Source of the DNA: Roseovarius litoreus
GTDB taxonomy: Bacteria; Pseudomonadota; Alphaproteobacteria; Rhodobacterales; Rhodobacteraceae
Assembly (NCBI RefSeq): GCF_900142765.1
Contig: NZ_FRCB01000001.1
Span: forward strand, 682,001 to 746,000
Direction of reading: 5' to 3'
DNA: 64,000 nucleotides
Each line of letters starts with the position of its first letter. Positions within the stretch are counted from its first letter, which is position 1. Under the pieces are notes generated by a model that saw nothing but the letters and a program-made list of their open reading frames with translations, searched no databases and had not been told where the DNA came from. Below, piece by piece: positions 24,332 to 33,860 of the stretch. The translations under genes were made by a program, and so were the position numbers.

Positions 24332-25417
24332 ATGCGAAAGCTGTTTCTGACCACCACCGCCGCGCTGGCCCTTGGAGCCATGAGCGCCACGGCGCAGGAG
24401 GTGCGGGTCTATAACTGGTCCGACTATATCGACGAAGACCTGCTGACGCAGTTCGAGGAAGAGACCGGGCTGGATCTGATCTATGACGTCTTCGACAGCA
24501 ACGAGGTGCTGGAAACCAAGATGCTTGCCGGCGGGTCCGGCTATGACGTGGTGGTTCCGTCGGGCACCTTCCTGCAGCGGCAGATCCAGGCGGGCGCATT
24601 CCAGAAGCTGGACAAGTCCAAGCTGCCCAATCTGGAGAACATGTGGAGCGTCGTTCAGGACCGCACGGCCAAGTACGACCCCGGCCATGAGTATTCGATC
24701 AACTACATGTGGGGCACCACGGGACTTGGCGTGAATGTCGGCAAGGTCACCGAATTGCTGGGCGAAGATGCCCCGATGAACAGCTGGGCGCTGGTGTTCG
24801 AGCCGGAGAACATGGAAAAGCTGGCGGAATGCGGCGTACATTTCCTTGATGCGCCGGCCGAGATGATCCCCGCCGCGCTGAATTATATCGGCGAAGACCC
24901 CGACAGCCACGATCCCGATGTGATCGCCAAGGTCGAAGAGGTCTATATGGGCATCCGCCCGCATATCCAGAAGTTCCACAGCTCGGAATACATCAACGCT
25001 CTGGCCAATGGCGATATCTGTGTCGCGGTGGGCTGGTCCGGGGATATCCTGCAGGCGCGCGACCGCGCCGCCGAGGCCGATAACGGTGTCGAGATCGTCT
25101 ATAACGCCCCCAAGGAGGGCGCGCAGATGTGGTTCGACCAGATGGCTATTCCCGTGGATGCCCCCAACCCCGAGGGCGCGCATGTGTTCCTGAACTTCAT
25201 CATGGATGCGCAGAACATGGCGAAGGCGTCGAACTATGTCTATTACGCCAACGGCAACAAGGCATCGCAGGCGTTTCTGATCGAGGATGTGATCGGCGAT
25301 CCGGCGATCTATCCGGATGAGGAAACGCTGAACAACCTGTTCACGACCACGCCTTATCCGGCCAATGTTCAGCGGACGGTCACGCGCCTTTGGACCAAGA
25401 TCAAGTCCGGCACCTGA
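24332..25417 (+). CDS. potF: Putrescine/polyamine-binding periplasmic protein, PotF/SpuD type
   Basis: The 361-residue precursor has signal peptide MRKLFLTTTAALALGAMSATA. The mature protein begins QEVRVYNWSDYIDEDLL, the PotF/SpuD/SpuE opening. Further hallmarks are YDVVVPSGTFLQRQIQAG, NYMWGTTGLGVNV and VAVGWSGDILQA. The ATG at 24332 follows GGGAGA. It is first in potFGHI-puuB. A GC-rich hairpin separates it from the ATPase gene. Confidence 0.93.
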   Translation: MRKLFLTTTAALALGAMSATAQEVRVYNWSDYIDEDLLTQFEEETGLDLIYDVFDSNEVLETKMLAGGSGYDVVVPSGTFLQRQIQAGAFQKLDKSKLPNLENMWSVVQDRTAKYDPGHEYSINYMWGTTGLGVNVGKVTELLGEDAPMNSWALVFEPENMEKLAECGVHFLDAPAEMIPAALNYIGEDPDSHDPDVIAKVEEVYMGIRPHIQKFHSSEYINALANGDICVAVGWSGDILQARDRAAEADNGVEIVYNAPKEGAQMWFDQMAIPVDAPNPEGAHVFLNFIMDAQNMAKASNYVYYANGNKASQAFLIEDVIGDPAIYPDEETLNNLFTTTPYPANVQRTVTRLWTKIKSGT

Positions 25418-25430
25418 CCTGTGACATGAC

Positions 25431-25456
25431 GGCCCGCGCGGAGTGTCGCGCGGGCC
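25431..25456. other. GC-rich hairpin after the binding-protein gene
   Basis: A perfect 10-bp stem GGCCCGCGCG/CGCGCGGGCC has a 6-base loop and lies 13 bases past the potF stop, with no T-run. It is placed like the hairpin at 8896-8919 in the other importer operon. Confidence 0.72.
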
Positions 25457-25477
25457 ATTCTCAGCCGAGGGACAGGT

Positions 25478-26602
25478 ATGCCGGAAAAGATATTCGAGCC
25501 CTGGAACGATCCTGACGCCAAGCCGCTGATCCAGTTCAAGGGCGTGACCAAGCGGTTCGGCGATTTTACCGCTATCGACAACCAGACCTTCGATATCTAC
25601 GAGCGTGAGTTCTTTGCCCTGCTCGGCCCGTCGGGCTGTGGCAAGACGACGATGATGCGGATGCTGGCCGGGTTCGAGAAACCGACCGAGGGCACGATCC
25701 TTCTGGCGGGTCAGGACATGGCCCCGATCCCGCCCAACAAGCGGGCGGTGAACATGATGTTCCAGTCCTATGCGCTGTTTCCGCATCTGTCGGTCTGGGA
25801 GAATATCGCCTTTGGCCTCAAGCGCGACGGACGCCCCAAAGACGAGATCGCGGCGCGGGTGAGCGAAATGCTCAAGCTGACGCGGCTGGAGAAATTCGCC
25901 AAGCGCAAGCCACACCAGATTTCCGGTGGACAAAGGCAGCGCGTGGCGCTGGCCCGGAGCCTTGCCAAGGCGCCCAAACTGCTGCTGCTGGACGAGCCGC
26001 TTGGGGCGCTGGATGCCAAGCTGCGGCAGGCGACACAGTTCGAGTTGATGGATATTCAGGAAAAGACCGGCACCACATTCGTCATCGTCACCCACGATCA
26101 GGAAGAGGCGATGACCGTGGCCAGCCGCGTGGCGGTGATGGATGACGGCAAGATAGTGCAGGCCGATACACCGGCGCGGATCTATGAATCGCCGAATTCG
26201 GTCTATGTGGCGGATTTCATCGGGGATGTGACGATCATCGAAGGCACCGCCCGGAGATCCGGCGACGGCTATGAGATCAGCCATACCGAGGGGCTGCCCG
26301 CGCTTTACGCCGTGTCGGATGCGCAGCTGAGCGACGGGCAGCGCGTCTTTCTGGCGATCCGGCCCGAAAAGGTCGAGATCACCGCCGACAAGCCCGAAAA
26401 CAAGCGCAATGCGCTGCGCGGCAAGATCATCGACATCGCCTATCTGGGCAATATCTCGACCTATCACGTGGCGCTGCCGAGCGGGCAGATCGTCAAGGCG
26501 CAGACGGCCAATACGCGGCGCCTGTCGCGCCGGTCCTTCACCTGGGAGGACGAGGTCTGGCTGAGTTGGACCGACACCGCCGCCGTCCTTCTGGAGCATT
26601 AG
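25478..26602 (+). CDS. potG: Putrescine ABC transporter ATP-binding protein
   Basis: The 374-residue ATPase has Walker A GPSGCGKTT, signature ISGGQRQR, Walker B LLLLDEP and switch His in IVTHDQEEA, followed by a TOBE domain (residues 290-370). The N-terminus (MPEKIFEPWNDPDAKPLIQF) resembles PotG of putrescine systems. It is separated from potH by 3 bases. Confidence 0.94.
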   Translation: MPEKIFEPWNDPDAKPLIQFKGVTKRFGDFTAIDNQTFDIYEREFFALLGPSGCGKTTMMRMLAGFEKPTEGTILLAGQDMAPIPPNKRAVNMMFQSYALFPHLSVWENIAFGLKRDGRPKDEIAARVSEMLKLTRLEKFAKRKPHQISGGQRQRVALARSLAKAPKLLLLDEPLGALDAKLRQATQFELMDIQEKTGTTFVIVTHDQEEAMTVASRVAVMDDGKIVQADTPARIYESPNSVYVADFIGDVTIIEGTARRSGDGYEISHTEGLPALYAVSDAQLSDGQRVFLAIRPEKVEITADKPENKRNALRGKIIDIAYLGNISTYHVALPSGQIVKAQTANTRRLSRRSFTWEDEVWLSWTDTAAVLLEH

Positions 26603-26605
26603 GAG

Positions 26606-27496
26606 ATGCGGCGCGCCGTTCTGATCCTTGTCCCGTATCTGTGGCTTCTGGCGCTGTTTCTTGTGCCGTTCATCATCGTGCTCAAGATTAGTCTGAGCGA
26701 TATCGCGCTGGCCATTCCACCCTATACGCCGACACTGGACCTGTCCGAGGGCTGGGCCGGGATCAAGGCGTTCTTCGGCGCGCTGGATTTCGAGAATTTC
26801 TGGTTCCTGACCACCGATGATCTGTATTGGAAAGCCTATCTGTCTTCGGTGCAGATCGCGATCATCGCCACGCTGCTGACGCTGCTGGTGGGCTATCCCA
26901 TCGCCTATGGCATGGCGAATGCGCCGGATCACTGGCGCCCGACGCTGATGCTTCTGGTGATCCTGCCGTTCTGGACCAGCTTCCTGATCCGGGTCTATTC
27001 CTGGATGGGCATCCTGTCGAATGAGGGATATCTCAACCAGTTCCTGTTGTGGACCGGGCTGATATCCGAGCCGCTGACCATCCTGAACACGCCGATCGCG
27101 GTCTATATCGGGATTGTCTATACCTATCTGCCGTTCATGATCCTGCCGATCTATGCTGCACTTGAGCGGATGGACGGCTCGTTGCTGGAGGCGGCCGAGG
27201 ATCTGGGCTGTTCGCGGCTTTCGGCCTTTTGGCTGGTGACCATTCCGCTAAGCCGGAACGGGATCATCGCCGGGTGCTTCCTGGTGTTCATCCCCACCAT
27301 CGGCGAGTTCGTGATCCCGTCGCTTCTGGGCGGATCGCAAACGCTGATGATCGGCAAGGTCCTGTGGGAGGAGTTCTTCAACAACCGCGACTGGCCGGTG
27401 GCCAGCGCCGTCGCGGTGATCCTGCTGTTGATCCTGATCATTCCGATCATCCTGTTCCAGCGCAACGAACAGAAAAACCGCGAGGCTGACGGATGA
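26606..27496 (+). CDS. potH: Putrescine ABC transporter permease 1
   Basis: The 296-residue permease has six hydrophobic segments and the EAA loop EAAEDLGCSRLSAFWLVTIP. Its length is normal for PotH, unlike the enlarged counterpart at 7.2-8.9 kb. PFWTSFLIRVYSWMGIL is a typical family stretch. It overlaps potI by 4 bp. Confidence 0.94.
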   Translation: MRRAVLILVPYLWLLALFLVPFIIVLKISLSDIALAIPPYTPTLDLSEGWAGIKAFFGALDFENFWFLTTDDLYWKAYLSSVQIAIIATLLTLLVGYPIAYGMANAPDHWRPTLMLLVILPFWTSFLIRVYSWMGILSNEGYLNQFLLWTGLISEPLTILNTPIAVYIGIVYTYLPFMILPIYAALERMDGSLLEAAEDLGCSRLSAFWLVTIPLSRNGIIAGCFLVFIPTIGEFVIPSLLGGSQTLMIGKVLWEEFFNNRDWPVASAVAVILLLILIIPIILFQRNEQKNREADG

Positions 27497-28308
27497 GACG
27501 CCTGACATGGTTCAACGCCACCTCGCTGACCTTCGGCTTTGCATTCCTCTATCTGCCGATGGTCCTTTTGGTGATCTACAGCTTCAACGAATCCAAGCTG
27601 GTGACCGTCTGGGCGGGGTTCTCGACCAGGTGGTATGGCGAATTGCTGCGCAATGAGGCGTTTCTGGATGCGGCCTGGGTAACGATACAGGTGGCCTTTG
27701 TCAGTTCCACCATCGCCACCATCCTGGGCACGATGGGGGCCTATGTGATCGTGCGGGCGGGGCGGTTCACCGGGCGCACCCTGTTTTCCGGGATGATCTA
27801 TGCGCCGCTGGTGATGCCCGAGGTGATCACCGGCCTGTCGCTCTTGCTTTTGTTCATCGGGATCGGGCTGGATCGGGGGATGTTCACGATCATTCTCGCG
27901 CATACGACGTTTTCGATGTGCTATGTCTCGGTCGTGGTGTCGTCGCGGCTGGTGACGTTCGATCGGTCGCTGGAGGAAGCCGCGCTTGATCTGGGATGTT
28001 CGCCCATGCAGGCCTTCCGGCTGGTGACCCTGCCGATCATCGCGCCTGCGGTGGTGGCGGGCTGGCTTCTGGCCTTTACCCTGTCGCTGGATGATCTGGT
28101 GATCGCGTCGTTCACCGCTGGCCCATCGGCCACCACCCTGCCGATCAAGATCTGGTCGTCGATCCGGCTTGGCGTCTCGCCCGAGATCAACGCCTTGTCC
28201 ACGCTGCTGATCGCGGTGGTGTCGGTGGGCGTCATCGCAGCGTCGATCGTGACGAAACGATCGGCCCTGCGGCAAGAGGCCGAAGAACGCGCCGCCGAAC
28301 GCACATGA
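27493..28308 (+). CDS. potI: Putrescine ABC transporter permease 2
   Basis: The 271-residue second permease has EAA loop EAALDLGCSPMQAFRLVTLP and the PotI-type LSLDDLVIASFTAGP. It partners PotH in the membrane channel. It overlaps puuB by 4 bp, which ties uptake to oxidation. Confidence 0.94.
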   Translation: MRRLTWFNATSLTFGFAFLYLPMVLLVIYSFNESKLVTVWAGFSTRWYGELLRNEAFLDAAWVTIQVAFVSSTIATILGTMGAYVIVRAGRFTGRTLFSGMIYAPLVMPEVITGLSLLLLFIGIGLDRGMFTIILAHTTFSMCYVSVVVSSRLVTFDRSLEEAALDLGCSPMQAFRLVTLPIIAPAVVAGWLLAFTLSLDDLVIASFTAGPSATTLPIKIWSSIRLGVSPEINALSTLLIAVVSVGVIAASIVTKRSALRQEAEERAAERT

Positions 28309-29630
28309 TGCGGATATTCCCCAAACATACCTATGGCGACAGCCCCCGTGCGCGGTGTTATTGGGGTGAAACAGTCTCGGATCCGGGGTATCCGCAAGCA
28401 TCCGGCCAAATGCGCTGCGATGTGGCCGTGATCGGCGCGGGGTTTACCGGATTGTCAGCAGCCTTGCACCTGGCGCAGGCGGGTGCGGATGTGGTGCTGC
28501 TCGAGGCGCAGACCCCCGGCTGGGGGGCATCGGGGCGCAATGGCGGGTTTTGCTGCCTTGGCGGGTTCGGCGCACCGGATGGGGTGATGGCCAGCCTGCA
28601 TGGCGAAAGCGCACGGCAAGAGGCGCGGCGCGCGGAACTGGCAGCCGTCGAGACGGTCGCGGGGCTGATCGACCGGCTGTCTCTGGAGGTCGAGCGCCAT
28701 TCGCGGGGCGAGACGGTGATGGGCTTCACGCCGAAATCCCTGATTGGGTTCGAGGCCAAGGCAGAGCGCGTCGAACGCGATCTTGGCATCACCCCCGAGC
28801 TTATCCCCAATGAGCAGTTGGCCCAGCTTGGCATGTCCGGGCCGTTTCATTGCGGCATGACGATCCCTGTGGGCTTTGGTCTCAACCCGGCGAAATATGC
28901 GGTCGGGCTGGCCCGTGCCGCGCATCAGGCCGGGGCACGGATCTTTGCCCGCTCGGCCGTGCGGCGGATCGATCAGGCAGATGGCTTCACCCTGCAGACC
29001 GATGGCGCGCAAATCAGCGCGAAGCGGCTCATTGTGGCGACCAACGGCTATTCATCCGACGATGTGCCGGGGTGGATGCGGGCAAGGTATCTGCCTGCGC
29101 AGTCCAATGTGCTGGTGACCCGCCCCCTGACCGAGGACGAGATCGCGGCGCAAGGCTGGTTCAGCGATCAGATGGCCTATGACGAGCGGTTCTTTCTGCA
29201 TTACTTTCGGCTGATGCCCAACCGGCGCTTTCTGTTCGGGATGCGCGGCGGGCTGTTCAGTTCGCCGCGGGCGGATGCCGCCATGCATCGTCGGATTCGC
29301 AGCCATTTCGAGCGGATGTTTCCCGCATGGGCGCATGTCGAGACGCCCCATAGCTGGAACGGATTGCTGAGCCTGTCGCGCGACATGACGCCTTATGCAG
29401 GCCCCATCCCCGAGATGCCGGGCGCGTTCACCGCGCTGAGCTATCAGGGCAATGGCGTGGCGATGGCCAGCCATGCGGGAGCGATCCTTGCCGATCTGGC
29501 GCAGGGGCGCGCGACCGGCCATGCCTATCCCGCGATCATGCGCAAGGCGCCACGGCGCTTTCCGATGGGACGGTTGCGGCGCGGCTGGCTGTGGCCCGCC
29601 TATGCGGTGGCGACGGTCAGGGGCGACTGA
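28305..29630 (+). CDS. puuB: FAD-dependent oxidoreductase, gamma-glutamylputrescine oxidase-like
   Basis: The 441-residue DAO-family flavoenzyme has the dinucleotide loop VAVIGAGFTGLSAALHLAQ and the flavin motif GWGASGRNGGFCCLGG. A conserved C-terminal block reads YQGNGVAMASHAGAIL. It resembles PuuB, which oxidises gamma-glutamylputrescine. Position at the end of a putrescine-importer operon supports an amine substrate, but the glutamylating enzyme PuuA is absent from the window. The gene ends 7 bases from the convergent EamA gene with no room for a separate terminator. Confidence 0.82.
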   Translation: MMRIFPKHTYGDSPRARCYWGETVSDPGYPQASGQMRCDVAVIGAGFTGLSAALHLAQAGADVVLLEAQTPGWGASGRNGGFCCLGGFGAPDGVMASLHGESARQEARRAELAAVETVAGLIDRLSLEVERHSRGETVMGFTPKSLIGFEAKAERVERDLGITPELIPNEQLAQLGMSGPFHCGMTIPVGFGLNPAKYAVGLARAAHQAGARIFARSAVRRIDQADGFTLQTDGAQISAKRLIVATNGYSSDDVPGWMRARYLPAQSNVLVTRPLTEDEIAAQGWFSDQMAYDERFFLHYFRLMPNRRFLFGMRGGLFSSPRADAAMHRRIRSHFERMFPAWAHVETPHSWNGLLSLSRDMTPYAGPIPEMPGAFTALSYQGNGVAMASHAGAILADLAQGRATGHAYPAIMRKAPRRFPMGRLRRGWLWPAYAVATVRGD

Positions 29631-29637
29631 GGCCGGG

Positions 29638-30561
29638 TCAGAGCTGCGGTGTGCGCGCGGCGCGCGCCTTGCCGCGCTGAATGCCAAGGTGTCTTTCACG
29701 CAGGATGATGATGATCCCGGCAAGGATCACCAGCGCCGCGCCAAGCAGCATCGGACCGGTCGGCGCTTCGGCAAAGACAAAATAGCCGATCAGCAGCGCG
29801 AACAGCATCGAGGCATAGTCGAACGGCGCCACGACGCTGGCATCGGCAAACCGGTACGAGGATGTCAGGAAGATCTGTGCCGTGCCGCCCAAAACTCCGG
29901 CGAGGATCAGGAAAACAGTCTCTGTTCCACCGGGAATGACCCATCCGAAAGGGATTGTCAGCAGCGATAGCAGCGTCGAGGTGAGCGAGAAATAGAACAC
30001 GATCGCACTGGTCTGTTCGGTGGCCACCATCTTGCGCACGTAGATCTGTGCCAGTGCGGCACAGACCGCGCCCAACAGCACCACGACCGCACCGATCGCC
30101 TCGAGCGTCTGGACCGTCTCGCCACTCAGGGTGCTCAGGCGCGGCGAGAGCACGATCAGCACCCCAACCAGCCCGAGCGCCACCGCGCTGATGCGGAACA
30201 CGCCCACCTTCTCATCGAGGAACATTGCGGCGAACACCACCGTCAGCAGCGGCGCGGTATAGCCAAGCGCCGTTACCTCGGGCAAGGGCAAGAGGCCCAG
30301 CCCCGCGAACATGAGGCCCATGGCGGTGGTGCCCACCACACCGCGCCAGAAATGGCCCATGCGCGACTGCACGCGCAGACCCGTGCGTAGATCACCGCGC
30401 AGCGCCAGCCAGACCAGGATCACGGGTATCGCGAAAAACGACCGGAAGAACACGGCCTGCCCGGGCGGCACGTGATCCGATGCCGCCTTGATCAAGGCCG
30501 ACATCACCACGAACAGCATGACGGAACACAGTTTCAGGGCGATGCCCTTGAACGGACTCAT
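29638..30561 (-). CDS. EamA/DMT-family transporter
   Basis: The 307-residue membrane protein has ten predicted hydrophobic segments forming two EamA repeats (about residues 8-145 and 160-290). The DMT-type motif FRSFFAIPVILVWLALRG occurs after helix 1. The substrate cannot be told from sequence; relatives export amino acids or metabolites. It converges with puuB and precedes no obvious operon partner. Confidence 0.85.
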   Translation of the reverse strand: MSPFKGIALKLCSVMLFVVMSALIKAASDHVPPGQAVFFRSFFAIPVILVWLALRGDLRTGLRVQSRMGHFWRGVVGTTAMGLMFAGLGLLPLPEVTALGYTAPLLTVVFAAMFLDEKVGVFRISAVALGLVGVLIVLSPRLSTLSGETVQTLEAIGAVVVLLGAVCAALAQIYVRKMVATEQTSAIVFYFSLTSTLLSLLTIPFGWVIPGGTETVFLILAGVLGGTAQIFLTSSYRFADASVVAPFDYASMLFALLIGYFVFAEAPTGPMLLGAALVILAGIIIILRERHLGIQRGKARAARTPQL

Positions 30562-30631
30562 TGCCGCGCCTCCCTCTCCCCTTATCCATGGGCGGCGGCG
30601 CGGCCGAGGTCAATTCCCGGCGATCGCACAA

Positions 30632-30654
30632 AGGCGAAAGGCCGGGTTTCGCCT
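30632..30654 (-). terminator. Possible terminator of msrBA
   Basis: A perfect 8-bp stem AGGCGAAA/TTTCGCCT with a 7-base loop lies about 43 bases past the msrA stop; the T-run on minus is only TTT, so termination may be partial. Confidence 0.45.
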
Positions 30655-30696
30655 GTTGCATATCAGGCTCTGTTCAGGCCCGAAACGGCCCCGGGA

Positions 30697-31209
30697 TCAG
30701 GCGGATTTCCGGGGCTTGGTGCGGGAAATGATCCAGTCGGGGCGCGGGAAATGGCAGGTATAGCCATTCGGGAAACGCTGGAGATAATCCTGATGTTCCG
30801 GCTCGGCTTCCCAGAAATCGCCGACCGGCTCCACTTCGGTCACCACCTTGCCGGGCCAGTTGCGCGATGCCTCGACATCGGCAATGGTGCGCAGCGCCTC
30901 TTCTTTCTGGGCGTCGTTCACATAATAGATCGCCGAGCGATAGCTCATTCCCAGATCGTTGCCCTGCCGGTTCGGCGTGGTCGGATCGTGGATCTGGAAG
31001 AAGAACTCGAGCAGGTGGCGATAGGTGATGCGGGCCGGGTCGAAGATGATCTCGATCCCTTCGGCATGGGTGCCATGGTTGCGATAGGTCGCATTGGGCA
31101 CATCCCCACCGGTATAGCCGACACGGGTGCTGATCACCCCATCCAGTTTGCGGATGAGATCCTGCATTCCCCAAAAGCAGCCCCCCGCCAGTACAGCGCG
31201 TTCCGTCAT
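30697..31209 (-). CDS. msrA: Peptide-methionine (S)-S-oxide reductase
   Basis: The 170-residue enzyme has the catalytic motif [11 protein letters not shown] and the substrate block [16 protein letters not shown] [18 protein letters not shown]. It reduces the S-epimer of methionine sulfoxide. Recycling cysteines near the C-terminus are not evident, so it may rely on its first Cys plus an external thiol. It overlaps msrB by 4 bp. Confidence 0.95.
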   Translation of the reverse strand: MTERAVLAGGCFWGMQDLIRKLDGVISTRVGYTGGDVPNATYRNHGTHAEGIEIIFDPARITYRHLLEFFFQIHDPTTPNRQGNDLGMSYRSAIYYVNDAQKEEALRTIADVEASRNWPGKVVTEVEPVGDFWEAEPEHQDYLQRFPNGYTCHFPRPDWIISRTKPRKSA

Positions 31210-31655
31210 GTCACGTCCTCCACTTGATCCAGATAATCGCCATAGCCCTCGGCCTCCATGTCATCGCGGTGGATGAACCGAAGACTTGCCGAATTGATGC
31301 AATACCGCAAGCCGCCGCGGTCGCGCGGACCATCCGGAAAGACATGGCCCAGATGACTGTCGCCATGCGTGCTGCGCACTTCGGTGCGCACCATACCGTG
31401 GCTCACATCGCGCAGTTCGGTCACATGCGCAGGCTCGATCGGCTTGGTGAAGCTGGGCCATCCGCAGCCCGACTCGTATTTGTCAGCCGAGGCGAACAGC
31501 GGTTCGCCCGACACGATATCGACATAGAGGCCCGGCTCCTTGTTGGAGAGATACTTGCCGGTGCCTGGACGCTCGGTGCCGTTTTCCTGCGTGACCCAGA
31601 ATTGCTCGGGGTCAAGGGCGGCGATGGCGTCGGGATCCTTTCGGTATCGGCTCAT
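31206..31655 (-). CDS. msrB: Peptide-methionine (R)-S-oxide reductase
   Basis: The 149-residue enzyme has the catalytic [11 protein letters not shown] and [12 protein letters not shown]. The two CxxC pairs that bind zinc in many MsrB proteins are missing: [13 protein letters not shown] stands where others have a CxxC. This is therefore the metal-free type. The start [11 protein letters not shown] at 31655 is chosen on similarity; the frame extends 32 codons upstream without support. Confidence 0.94.
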   Translation of the reverse strand: MSRYRKDPDAIAALDPEQFWVTQENGTERPGTGKYLSNKEPGLYVDIVSGEPLFASADKYESGCGWPSFTKPIEPAHVTELRDVSHGMVRTEVRSTHGDSHLGHVFPDGPRDRGGLRYCINSASLRFIHRDDMEAEGYGDYLDQVEDVT

Positions 31656-31811
31656 GCGTCGGTCTCCGGTGATTGGCGCTTGGATATTACATGGGTACGG
31701 CTGGCGGGTTTTCAAAATCAAATCTTTGCAAGCAGCCCGATCCGGCGGCAAGACCGCGCACGATCCCGCTCAAGTGACCAAGATTTGAGCAGCGGCGCAT
31801 CCGCGACATCC

Positions 31812-33812
31812 TCAGGCGGCGACCCTGGGCCGCCCTGTCGCCTCGACGGTGATCTCGGCTTCGAGAAACACCTCGCGCCCCTCGGCTTGCGCGGTGCGAA
31901 GCGCGCGGCTGGCCTGCACGTGGATATCCTCGGCACCCGCCGCATCCGCCTGCTTGCGCGCCTCTTGTTCAAGCGCGGCCTGCAAGGCGGTCATCGCGGC
32001 CTCGGCCTCGGTGTGATCCTCGGGTCCGGTGTCAAGATGAACCCGGAACTTGCCCTCGGCAGGCGAGGTGACGGTCCCGCTGCGCCGGATCGTGACCCGG
32101 CCCACAACGGCACCAATGGCATTGGCCACACCGGCATGATCCGGCAGGATCATCGGACAGCCAAGACGCTTGCCCACATCGGGATAATAGCTGGGCGCCG
32201 AGGCCCCCAAGCCCACAACCGGCACGTTCAACCCGGTCTCGAGCCGCACCAAGCCCTTATGACCGGCCAGACCGCGCTGCATCAGCACATGCCGGGCCAA
32301 AAGATCGGGGGCTAGGTCAAATGGCGTCTCTTCCTCGGCAAAAGCAGTCTCCAACAAGGCCAGACTTGTCTGATGGGTCAGCTGATCCACGATCAATTGC
32401 GCGAAGGCAACCGGATCGGGACAGAGCATGGTGCCGCTGCCGGTCCGCTTGCGGCCCAAAAGCTGCAACGCCTTGGTCGCGGCATTTGCGTCCCATTCGG
32501 TCAGGCGACCAAGCACATGGCTGGCGTCCGATGGCGTGACCCCGGCCACCTGCACCAACCCCCGCGCCACCAACCGGCGCAGCGCCTGCCCTTCCAGCCG
32601 GGTTTTGAGCACTGCGCCGAGCGGGTGCACTGCGTCACCGATCCGGCTTAGAAGCGTCTCTTCGCGCTCGGACAGGCCACTGGCGTCGATACCGGTGACG
32701 GCACGGACGAACCGCGCGTCATGCTCACCCGGCACCGCGCGGCGCAGCTGTTCGTCCAGCGCGTCATGCACCGGACCGGGCGCTTCGAACGCCATCAAGC
32801 TGACCGGAATCAACCGCTGCGGTCCCAGCCGGATACCGCCCTGCAAGCCCTCATCTTCCACATGCACTTCGCTGTCACCGCCCAAGCCGGTTGTGCGCAT
32901 CGCCACGGCCTCGACCATGGTGCGCCACGGACCCACCTGCGCACCCGCCGGATCGATCATCGGCTTGCCCCCGCGCAGCACCGCCACATCCGTGGTCGTC
33001 CCCCCGATATCGGACACCAGCGCATGATCGGCCCCGGTCAGCCAGCGCGCCCCCACGATGCTGGCGGCAGGCCCGCTCAGGATCGTCTCGATCGGTCGCT
33101 CTCGGGCCTGATCGGCCGAAATCAGCGCGCCATCGCCACGTACCACCATCAAGGGCGCCGAAATTCCCAGCTCGCGCAACGTGCCTTCGGCCCGGTCGAT
33201 CAAGCCCGCGATCATCCCGATGAGCCGCGCATTCAACAGCGCAGTCAGCGCCCGTTTCGGCCCGTTCAGCTTGGCCGACAGATGATGCGAACACGACACG
33301 GGCTTGCCCGTGACGCGGCGCACGATCTCGGCGGCGCGCAGCTCATGGGCCGGGTTCCGGGTGGCGAACTGGGCCGCCACGGCAAAGGCCGACACATCGC
33401 GCACGGTCTCCAACCATGCAAAAAGCGCCGCTTCATCCAGAGGCATCGCCTCGGATCCGGCATGGCTGTGCCCACCGGCCAGCACCAGCGCCGGATCGCC
33501 GGCCAATGCCTTGTCCAATCCGTGCCCTTCCAGATCGGTTGCGCGAAACCCGATATAGATCAGCCCGGCGCGCCCCCCCTGACCCTCGACCAGGGCATTG
33601 GTGGCCAGCGTCGTCGACAAGGAGGCAAGCCCGATCCCCGCAGCCGCCTCGCCACTCTGCCGCAGCACATCGCGGATCGCCCGGCCGATGCCGATCGCCA
33701 GATCCTGCCGCGTCGTCAAGGCCTTGGCCTTGGCCACAACATCCCGTTCGTCGCGGATCAGCACCGCATCGGTATAGGTTCCCCCGGTATCGACACCCAA
33801 CAGCAACGCCAT
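31812..33812 (-). CDS. Hydantoinase/oxoprolinase family protein
   Basis: The 666-residue protein of the HyuA class has an actin-like ATP-binding start (LLLGVDTGGTYTDAVLIRDE) and a second phosphate motif VSDIGGTTTDVAVLRGGKP near residue 267. Family members hydrolyse hydantoins or 5-oxoproline in an ATP-dependent way and normally work with a HyuB subunit. No HyuB gene is adjacent, so the substrate and even the activity are open. Confidence 0.85.
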   Translation of the reverse strand: MALLLGVDTGGTYTDAVLIRDERDVVAKAKALTTRQDLAIGIGRAIRDVLRQSGEAAAGIGLASLSTTLATNALVEGQGGRAGLIYIGFRATDLEGHGLDKALAGDPALVLAGGHSHAGSEAMPLDEAALFAWLETVRDVSAFAVAAQFATRNPAHELRAAEIVRRVTGKPVSCSHHLSAKLNGPKRALTALLNARLIGMIAGLIDRAEGTLRELGISAPLMVVRGDGALISADQARERPIETILSGPAASIVGARWLTGADHALVSDIGGTTTDVAVLRGGKPMIDPAGAQVGPWRTMVEAVAMRTTGLGGDSEVHVEDEGLQGGIRLGPQRLIPVSLMAFEAPGPVHDALDEQLRRAVPGEHDARFVRAVTGIDASGLSEREETLLSRIGDAVHPLGAVLKTRLEGQALRRLVARGLVQVAGVTPSDASHVLGRLTEWDANAATKALQLLGRKRTGSGTMLCPDPVAFAQLIVDQLTHQTSLALLETAFAEEETPFDLAPDLLARHVLMQRGLAGHKGLVRLETGLNVPVVGLGASAPSYYPDVGKRLGCPMILPDHAGVANAIGAVVGRVTIRRSGTVTSPAEGKFRVHLDTGPEDHTEAEAAMTALQAALEQEARKQADAAGAEDIHVQASRALRTAQAEGREVFLEAEITVEATGRPRVAA

Positions 33813-33860
33813 GCATCCGTTCCCTCGCCTGCCTGCCGCCGGTTTAGCGGGTTTTCGGGG

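Noticed and set aside
24281..26932. 883-codon minus-strand frame opposite potF-potG
   Set aside because: An antisense shadow of three conserved transport genes; no ribosome site or domain.
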